This document shows, piece by piece, positions 1 through 6,074 of a stretch of DNA of 6,074 nucleotides; positions within the stretch are counted from its first letter, which is position 1; the number at the start of each line of letters is the position of its first letter. The notes under the pieces are model-generated. The model saw nothing but the letters and a program-made list of their open reading frames with translations, was not told where the DNA came from and did no database searches. The translations under genes and the position numbers were made by a program. Source of the DNA: Peptococcaceae bacterium UBA2264 (GTDB taxonomy: Bacteria > Bacillota > Desulfitobacteriia > Desulfitobacteriales > Desulfitobacteriaceae); assembly GCA_002347475.1 (NCBI GenBank), contig DDXI01000016.1, positions 1 to 6,074 of the forward strand, in the 5' to 3' direction.

Positions 1-509
1 AAAGGAAGGCCGCGGGAACCGAAACGGAGGGAATGCTCAATAGCACGCAAGCAATGCTCAAATATTGTACCCTGTTCCTCAGAAACTAACGTTTCAGAAT
101 AACGCTCATCCTCTTCAGGCCCCAAAAGACTGTCTTCCAGGAACGGGACCTCCTGATCTAATATCTCCTCATCCTGTGTATATTCCAGATAACGGATGAC
201 AGTGTAAGGTAACCACAACAAGTCATCAGAATACTTGGTGCGTATTCCATGTTTTGTTTCTTCATGCCACCAGTGCTGGACATCTCCTTCCCTATATTGA
301 TGGGCAGCATGCAACAAGATCTGTTTTTTGGTTATTTGGGGGTTGACATGAAGAAGAGCCAGAGTATCCTGCAGTTGGTCTCTGAAGCCAAAAGCCCCGC
401 CGGATTGATAGAAAGCAGATCTGGCCCAGAGGCGGCAAGCCAAGGTCTGATAAAGCAGCCAGCCATTCATAATCAGATCCATACTGCGATCAGGTGTCTC
501 AATCTGAAC
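1..509 (-). other. GH94 glucan phosphorylase barrel, N-terminal part only
   Basis: Residues about 1856-2024. Visible motifs are MNGWLLYQTLACRLWARSAF (1869-1888), SGGAFGFRDQLQD (1891-1903), REGDVQHWWH (1928-1937) and RTKYSDDLLWLPY (1945-1957), all matching the first helices of the alpha/alpha barrel and its substrate-binding loops. In cyclic glucan synthases this domain shortens the linear chain by phosphorolysis and so sets ring size. The fragment ends at RFGSRGLP (2017-2024). In relatives, the GDWNDG motif with the catalytic general-acid aspartate follows within about ten residues, so it falls outside the window and catalytic competence cannot be judged here. Confidence 0.9.
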
Positions 510-3500
510 GTTGCCCAGCAGTTCGGACCAAAAATCCGCGACCTCTTGCAAGGCTTGGTTAACTTCCGCCAGCTGAGTGTATTTTGAAGTCAGATTTCTT
601 ACCTCGTCACGGGAGCGAGCCTGCCCCAGTAAAATCAAAACCTGTTTCTCATTTTCAGGCTCTATAGTCAATTTAACCTGGATGGTCCCACAGGAATTAA
701 ACGATACTCCGGTAGAATTAGTCAGAGACATGCGGGAAAGAGCCGCCGGATTTTGAATTGTTCCGTCACGGCCCAGAAATTCCAGACGATCTCCAGTCCA
801 GGTCAGATCGGGCTTTTCTCCAACTGTCTGAACACAGAGAAAGCTCTCTCTGTTCGGAAAAACTTCCTGATAATTATTACGGGCCAGCATAACACCTGTT
901 TCCTGGTCCATTTCCGTAATAATATAGGGAATACTAGCTTCTCTCTGAACTCCCAGAACCCATTCCACATGATAGGTAAGCGAAACATAGCGATATTCTT
1001 TTCCCAGGTTTCTCAGGGAAATCCGCCAAATTTTCAGAGAATCATTGAGAGGAACAAATACTGTCCCTTCCTGGAAAATACCATGGCTGTTATGCTCGTA
1101 ACGGCTGTAGCCTTTTCCATGGTATACTTCATAAGGTTCTTCCTCTTGAATAGGAAAACAAGTCAAGGACCAGTACTCTCCGCTTTCCTCATCACGCAGA
1201 TAACATATTTCTCCCGGGAAATCCGCAACCTGGTCATTACGCCAGGGGGTTATTTTATTTTCGCGGCTGTTTTCTGCCCAGGTATAGCCGGCTCCTGATT
1301 CGGAAACCTGAGTACCGAAAAAGGGATTAGCTATGATATTGGACCAGGGAGCAGGCGTTAACTTATCTGGTCTGAGTGATATCATATACTCTTTGCCACC
1401 GGAGACAAATCCCCCTAAACCATTGAAAAATTCTATATCCCTGGTCAATATAATCGGACTTTGTCTTTTTGCCTCCAGGACCCGGGCTTGAGGAATCAGA
1501 TCCAGGGGCAGTTCGATTTCCTCTTCAGGAACTTCAAGTTGTTTCACCAGACTGCCTTTTACCGCATGCAGATCAAGTTGGGCTACTGTTTGCAGCAAGA
1601 TTTTATCCTCTGCCGGCATAATATTGGCAGAACGAATAAAAACTCCGCCTGTCTTGTCAAGAAAATCACGATCAGAGCTGGCCAGTACAAGATGGCTCAA
1701 GCCCTCCGAAAGCGGCTGCTCATAACTCCCCACAAATTCGTTGAGAATGAGGAGATCAACTTTGAGTCCTTTGAGACGCCAATATTCGTGAGCAAGTAAC
1801 ACTGACTTGACAAAATCCAGATTTTCCACTTTTGAGATACGAATAAGCACCAGTGGTAAATCTCCGGAAATCCCATATTTCCATAATACGGACTGCCCCA
1901 TGCGGTTTTGCCCGATACTTTGAGCCCGGGAGGCCTCCATGGGATTGTAATAGAAAATTCGGGAAATCATCCACTGGTAAACATCCGCTTGCTGGGCAGT
2001 CAGGTTCAGAAACCTGAGGACAATTCTGCTTCTGGTCCAAGCCAGATTGAATGTCCTTTCCACCTGGTGCGATGAGGCCAGATTATGAATCATACTCAGG
2101 GCCTGCTCCCTGGTTTCGCCAACACCGGTGATGAAGGTTACCCGAACTATGCCGCCAGGAGGAACTTCCACTCTTTTACGCAAAGATAAAATTGGGTCGA
2201 GTACAGCCCCCAGAGTTCCGGAAAGACGCTGATTACTCACGACAGCTTGGGGACGATCATAACTGCGGCCCCGACCGAGAAAACGGGCCCGGTCTGTTTC
2301 ATATTCCACAAGTCCTACAGATTTCCCCTCAACAAAAAGGGCATGAGCCAGTAGGGGATAAGTCTCCTCTGGCGTCCGTCCCCGCCGCTGAGCCAATAAG
2401 GCTTCCGGTTGGGGTGAAAAATCGGTCTGTACAAAAAGCTTATTGAAAGCTGGATGAGTTTCATCAGCAGCCTGAGCAGACAAAGCTACTTCGAAATAAC
2501 TGGTTACCTCTAACAAATGACTTTCTGCACCAGTATTGGTAAAAGTAACTCTTCGGATCTCCGCATCCCACTCCGGAGAAACTGTTATTTCAGTTGTCAT
2601 AGCTATGTCCCCATGAGTTCTGGTATAGGTGATCTTCTCCAGATTAAAACTCATTCGGCCATCTGCAGCCCTTACCTGACAAGGCTGATAAGTTGCTGAC
2701 CATAGTTTGTTTTCCACAACATCACGAACGTAAATGAAATTCCCCCAAGGCTCTCCGAGAGGGTCTCCCCGCCAGCGCGATAGGGCCAGATCACCCAAGC
2801 GGCTGAATCCTTCCCCATTACTCGAAAGCATAACAACATAATGCCCGTTGGAAACAATCCTGGCCTCAGGCTGAGGGGTGTTTTCATGCCAGTAATGCTG
2901 AGCACTCTCCGTCTCTTCCTTGATGCGGGGCATTATCAATTTTGCCCAGTTTTTACGATTTAAGACTACCGGACTTTGCGATATCTTCTCCTGTAACAAC
3001 AACTCAGTTGCCTGAATACGGGGATCTTTATGGAAACGCTCACTCAGGGAAGAGTCCGAGAGCAGATTGCTCAAAGCTACAAAACTCATCCCCTGATGAT
3101 GGGCCATATGACTTTTCACCCGTATGTTCAGCCAGGATCCCGGTAACCGTTCCGGAGTGAAATCCAGAGCTTCGTAAAATCCATAATCTCCCCTGGCCCT
3201 GAATTCCTCAATTGCTTTCAAATTTTTATAAGCTGCTTTATAGTTTACCAAAGAAGCCAGCATCGTGGCATAGGGAGCAATTACACGATCATGGCCTGCT
3301 ACCCGTTTAAGTCCCAGATAGGGAACCCCAAAAGCCTTATACTGATAGTTCGTCTGCAAATCAAAAGCGTAGTAGCCGGACTCCGAAATGCCCCAGGGTA
3401 AGCCCATTTTTGTTGCATAGGCAATGTGTTCCTGCACTACTACCTTATATGTTTGATCCCAAAGGGTATCTTTGTAACATTTCAGTAAAAGCAGAGGCAT

Positions 3501-6074
3501 GAGGTATTCAAACATGGTACCAGTCCAGGATATCAAAGCCGCATTTCTGCCTACCCTGGTTAAGGTACGACCTAAAGAAAACCAGTGTTCTACTGGAAGC
3601 TGCCCCAGGGCAACTCCAACAAAACTTGTTTGTCTGGATTCAGAAGCAATCAGATCATAATACGAATTGTCCCGCTGCTGAGCAGAAACATTATAACCTA
3701 TAGCTAATAACCTGATTTTATCGTCATAAAGCGGTCTGAAATCAGGTTCCTTAATCAGGGATTCCAGCCGTTCAAGGAGTTTTTCAATCCGGGAGAAGAA
3801 GTCGGCAAGATTTGCAAGACCTTTTTCCAGACTTTCTTTCCAGAGCAAAGCAATATCACCTTTCAGGTTCTCGCTGACATTCAAACTTTCCTTGCAAAGA
3901 AGAGTAATTTCCCGCAAGGTTGGAATACCTTCCCAGAGCAGCTCGCATTTAGCCAGGCATTCTGTGGAAGCAGCAATTTTCGAAGCAGTCTCTCCTTCAG
4001 GGCTTAACAGTGCGGCAGGCTTCTGCTTGCCCATTCGCTCTATCAAACCCAGAACAGGTACCAACTCCTGCATTTCCTGAAGAGCGAGTTTCACTCTCTG
4101 CCTGATGGCATCAGGAAAACTCTCAGTTTTAGCCTTTTTAAGCATATTATACCAACTGTAAAGAGATAGTTCCTCGACCAGCACCGCCTCTTCCAGAAGG
4201 TTTTTCCATTCCCGTAATTCCAGACCGATTTTTTTTTGCTTTTCTTCCGAATTGATCCTGTCAAGCATTCCCAGAATCGATGTCTGATTAACAAGAGGGT
4301 TGTTTAACCACTCTTTCAACCCTTGCTTGACAGCAATCAGATAGGAAACCATATTACCGCTGTCGACCGTTGATACATAATGGGGCAGAAGCAATTCCAA
4401 GGTACGGGTATCATACCAATTATAGAAATGTCCATGCCAGCGCGGCAGCTTATCCAAGGTATTCAGGGTATGTTCCAAGCGAGCAAGCATTTCCATGGTT
4501 GTCAAATACCCCAGATCACGCGCCGAAATCGTAGTGGCCAATAAGAGACCGATATTAGTTGGTGATGTACGATGAGCTATACCTTTGGGCGGATCGATCT
4601 GCAGATTATCAGGAGGAAGCCAGTTGTCCTCTTCAGTAACTAAAGTTTCAAAAAAACGCCAGTTATCATAGGCCAGAGAACGCAAATAAGAGCGTTCCTC
4701 AGACGTCAGAGCTTTTTGGGCTTCCCTCCGCGGTTTACTGAGCCAATAGGCTATAAAGGGACCACATAACCAGATGATTCCGGCAGGCAGGCTCAGCATC
4801 ATTGTCTCCCGGTGATTAAATACTGCTGCCAATATCAAGGCCAGACCGAATATATAACCCTTCGTCAGGCGAGCAATAAAGCCTCTGATCGTTTTAGGGG
4901 TCTGCTGTTCGGCATGGGCAGCTGTTGTCCATTCCAATAAATGTTTCTTGGATATTGCCAACCGGTAAAGTGTCCTTAAAATAGCATCAAGCAAACTGGC
5001 GCTCTGGTAAGGAAGCATCAAAATATTGACAATAACTTGCCCAATAATACCCAAGGCATTGCGCCATCTCCAGCGCCACATCATTCTTTGTTTAAAGCTA
5101 TTCAGAAAATGCAAAATCAGCGGTATAGCCATAGTTGTCAGAAACACAATAATCCAGCCGGTACTTTGACCCGGAAGAGCCGGATGGTTTAACAAGGCCA
5201 AAATAAACACAATTAATAATAAGGGATACAATAAACTGCGCCGTAAATTGTCAAACATTTGCCAGCGAGTAATAAAGGGGAGTCCAACCCGCAGGCGCTC
5301 TCCCCGACGATTGCGGACATAAGGGAAAAACCAGCGCAACAACTGCCAGTCTCCACGCACCCAGCGATGCATGCGTTGGAGAAAAGAGTAATAATTCGAG
5401 GGAAAACCGTCAAAAAGGGTAATATCAGTTACCAGACCTGCCCGTAAGAAACTGCCCTCAAGCAGATCATGACTTAAAACAGTGTTGTCAGCAAAACGAT
5501 CACGGAGAACTGTATCAAAGACAGTTAAATCATAAATACCCTTACCGGTAAAAATCCCCCGGCCGAATAGATCCTGATAAGGATCTGAGATAGCAAAGGT
5601 ATAGGGATCGATTCCAGTGCTTCCGGCAAACAGACGCGCTAAATGCGAACGGTACAAACTATGGTGCTTAACCAAAATCCTGGGCTGTAATAAACCATAG
5701 CCGCGGACGACCCTGGTTTGTTCGGCATTCAGGAGAGGAACATTAAGGGGATAGGCAATAGTACCAATCAAACGCTTGGCCGCATCCCGGGGCAATTCTG
5801 TATCTGAATCCAGGGTAATAACATAATGTATTTGGGGAAAGACAGACTGATCGCCCAGGATAATATTGTAACTGGTATCCTTGTTTCCCCTGAGCAGGGC
5901 ATTAAATTCAGTTATTTTGCCGCGTTTGCGTTCCCAGCCCATCCAGACTTCTTCTTTGGGATTCCACAGACGTTTGCGTAATAGCAAATAAAAAGTGGAA
6001 CCTTCAGTACAAGGATATCTGGTATTTAAATCTTCTAATGCTTTACGGGCAAAATTGAATATTTCATCATCTCC
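1..6074 (-). CDS. ndvB: Cyclic beta-1,2-glucan synthase (NdvB/Cgs-type), internal fragment lacking both ends
   Basis: One minus-strand frame is open through all 2,024 complete codons, entering at 6074 and leaving at base 3 with two bases of the next codon. The order of domains is diagnostic of cyclic beta-1,2-glucan synthase: a GT84 transferase with DSD (residues 89-91) and QRMHRW (233-238), a membrane region, a glycoamylase-like GH189 cyclisation domain with YVSTVDSGN (566-574) and HMAHHQGMS (989-997), then two GH94 beta-sandwiches and the start of the GH94 barrel. Family members make protein-linked beta-1,2-glucan from UDP-glucose at the inner membrane, trim it by phosphorolysis and release it as a ring. 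Relatives are about 2,800-2,900 residues, so roughly 500 N-terminal and 350-400 C-terminal residues lie outside. No frameshift or in-frame stop is present; conserved motifs run from end to end in one frame. The symbol follows the rhizobial name (chvB and cgs are synonyms). Function is inferred from family; the physiological role in this host is unknown. Confidence 0.96.
510..1454 (-). other. Second GH94-type beta-sandwich domain (N-terminal domain of the phosphorylase)
   Basis: Residues about 1541-1855. The sequence has FFNGLGGFVSGGKEYMI (1549-1565), TPAPWSNIIANPFFGT (1573-1588), VSESGAGYTWAENSRENKIT (1590-1609), PWRNDQV (1610-1616), CYLRDEESGEYWSLT (1624-1638), YSRYEHNSHGI (1656-1666) and DRLEFLGRDG (1762-1771). 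These are typical of the N-terminal super-sandwich of GH94 disaccharide and glucan phosphorylases, including the aromatic and Asn/Arg residues of the ENSRENK stretch that lies close to the active site in that family. It leads through a helical linker (about 1825-1855) into the catalytic barrel. Confidence 0.9.
1455..2039 (-). other. Helical module between the two GH94-type sandwiches
   Basis: Residues about 1346-1540. The segment begins AWTRSRIVLRFL (1345-1356) and contains QWMISRIFYYNP (1367-1378), RMGQSVLWKYGISGDLPLVL (1391-1410) and LLAHEYWRLKGLKVDLLILN (1426-1445). The last two are hallmark stretches of long NdvB-type proteins and of related GH94 enzymes. It reads as a set of helices resembling part of an alpha/alpha barrel, placed between the two beta-sandwiches. 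No catalytic motif is visible, so a structural role is the best guess. The tail (about 1500-1540) is acidic, with PEEEIE at 1516-1521, and looks like a flexible linker. Confidence 0.7.
2040..2867 (-). other. First GH94-type beta-sandwich domain
   Basis: Residues about 1070-1345. Recognisable segments are VSNGHYVVMLSSNGEGFSRL (1074-1093), LALSRWRGDP (1096-1105), IYVRDVVENKLWSATYQP (1114-1131), IRRVTFTNTGAE (1173-1184), EVTSYFEVAL (1189-1198), HPAFNKLFVQT (1207-1217), YETDRARFLGRGR (1258-1270), GAVLDPILSLRKRV (1289-1302) and VTFITGVGETREQAL (1312-1326). This matches the glycosyltransferase-36/GH94 super-sandwich fold that occurs twice in NdvB-type proteins. It is a beta-rich carbohydrate-associated module without a catalytic role of its own. 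It shows clear internal similarity to the second copy further along. Confidence 0.85.
2907..4673 (-). other. GH189 / glycoamylase-like cyclisation domain of the glucan synthase
   Basis: Residues about 468-1056. The domain opens with YDNWRFFE (469-476) and PPKGIAHRTSPTNIG (495-509), then WHGHFYNWYDTRTLE (546-560) and YVSTVDSGN (566-574). A helical, charge-rich spacer (about 588-780) of low recognisability follows. The glycoamylase-like core then runs through RLLAIGYNVS (788-797), SYYDLIASESRQTSF (804-818), MFEYLMP (854-860), PWGISESGY (893-901) and NYQYKAFGVP (909-918) to HMAHHQGMS (989-997) and ELLLQE (1024-1029). In studied cyclic glucan synthases this region is an anomer-retaining transglycosylase that cleaves the linear beta-1,2-glucan and closes the ring. 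Conserved acidic residues that could take part in catalysis include Glu856, Glu898, Glu968 and Asp971; I have not established which are the actual nucleophile and acid/base. Nothing looks missing. Confidence 0.88.
4740..5234 (-). other. Membrane-spanning region between the GT84 and cyclisation domains
   Basis: Residues 281-445 contain about five hydrophobic stretches: near 281-296, 306-324, 340-357, 404-420 and 425-444. Between the third and fourth lies a soluble, family-typical segment with LLDAILRTLYRL (361-372) and KKHLLEWTTA (376-385). A basic-aromatic patch, MMWRWRWRNA (331-340), sits directly after the second helix. This region anchors the enzyme in the inner membrane and, by analogy with characterised family members, carries the growing chain between the transferase and the downstream processing domains. 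Helix limits are judged by eye, and topology was not computed. Confidence 0.85.
5235..6074 (-). other. GT84 glycosyltransferase domain (C-terminal part) of the glucan synthase
   Basis: Residues 1-280 of the fragment. The family-typical segment VWMGWERKRGKITEFNALLR (44-63) precedes VITLDSDTELPRDAAKRLIG (85-104), where Asp89 and Asp91 form the DXD-type motif that binds metal and the UDP-sugar. Further along are LSHDLLEG (200-207), with acidic residues in the position of the catalytic acid/base region, and QRMHRWVRGDWQ (233-244), the Q-x-x-R-W type motif of processive GT2-like synthases. From family knowledge this domain polymerises glucose from UDP-glucose into beta-1,2 linkages on the cytoplasmic face. 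All expected motifs in the visible part are intact, which suggests an active transferase. The N-terminal start of the domain and any upstream membrane helices lie beyond base 6074. Confidence 0.93.

Noticed and set aside
249..587. A 112-codon plus-strand open frame.
   Set aside because: It is the in-register antisense of the GH94 barrel motifs (GFRDQLQD, GDVQHWWH), which are strongly conserved on the minus strand. Its own translation resembles nothing I recognise.
753..1298. A 181-codon plus-strand open frame beginning with ATG.
   Set aside because: It lies exactly codon-in-register opposite the conserved second GH94 sandwich. Stops in that antisense frame appear only where the real gene uses TTA, CTA or TCA codons, so its length reflects codon choice. 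Its translation has no recognisable domain.
1461..1799. A 112-codon plus-strand open frame.
   Set aside because: It is antisense, in the same register, to the helical linker module of the synthase, and it has no recognisable protein features.
1756..2040. A 94-codon minus-strand open frame in a different frame from the synthase.
   Set aside because: It overlaps a continuous, motif-bearing stretch of the synthase (GQSVLWKYGISGDLP). Its product is low-complexity, with no family resemblance.
3892..4080. A short plus-strand open frame and other small frames opposite the synthase (for example at 2192-2446, 2942-3160 and 5259-5447).
   Set aside because: All lie wholly within the conserved minus-strand gene and give unrecognisable products. 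None has supporting upstream signals that I can see.
4091..4294. A 67-codon minus-strand frame that could be read as an overlapping small gene.
   Set aside because: It is the shifted frame of the synthase across the A9 run. It has no recognisable domain or convincing start context, and I mention it only as the likely end point of a slipped product.
1..6074. Separate adjacent genes for transferase, glycoamylase and phosphorylase forming an operon.
   Set aside because: The frame runs continuously through all domain junctions without a stop, so they are parts of one polypeptide, as is normal for this family.
1..6074. CRISPR repeats, insertion sequences, tRNA or rRNA genes, riboswitches, promoters and terminators.
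   Set aside because: The entire window is coding sequence. I saw no spaced direct repeats, transposase-like frame, structured RNA signature or intergenic gap that could hold such elements.

Overview
The whole window is the interior of one very large protein-coding gene on the minus strand. Reading from base 6074 down to base 3, one frame stays open for 2,024 codons with no stop. I translated it codon by codon, and neither the start nor the stop codon of the gene lies in the window. The product is recognisable as a cyclic beta-1,2-glucan synthase (the NdvB/Cgs/ChvB family), an inner-membrane enzyme that is usually about 2,800-2,900 residues long. The window therefore holds roughly the central 70% of the protein. 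Residue numbers below are window-relative: residue 1 is the codon at 6072-6074.

The layout in protein order, right to left on the map, is as follows. The C-terminal half of a GT84 glycosyltransferase domain (about residues 1-280) carries the DSD metal/UDP-sugar motif and a QRMHRW motif. A membrane region (about 281-445) has roughly five hydrophobic helices. A glycoamylase-like cyclisation domain (GH189, about 468-1056) includes a long helical spacer and ends near an HMAHHQGMS motif. A first beta-sandwich of the GH94 type (about 1070-1345) is followed by a helical linker module (about 1346-1540). A second GH94 beta-sandwich (about 1541-1855) leads into the first part of the GH94 phosphorylase barrel (about 1856-2024). 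The window stops just before the place where the GDWNDG catalytic motif of GH94 would be expected.

From knowledge of the family, the parts work together in one polypeptide. The GT84 domain polymerises glucose from UDP-glucose into a beta-1,2 chain attached to the protein. The GH94 domain trims the chain by phosphorolysis and sets its length. The GH189 domain closes it into a ring by transglycosylation.

Base composition is moderate (GC in the mid-40s to high-40s by eye) and codon use is mixed, with frequent TTA/TTG/CTG leucine and both CGN and AGR arginine. This differs from the high-GC alphaproteobacteria where the enzyme is best known. It would fit a clostridial-type Firmicute or another moderate-GC bacterium, but I cannot assign the organism firmly. 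I see no intergenic space, promoter, terminator, RNA gene, mobile element, CRISPR array or second gene, and no sign of an undescribed system. The points worth a second look are details inside this one gene.
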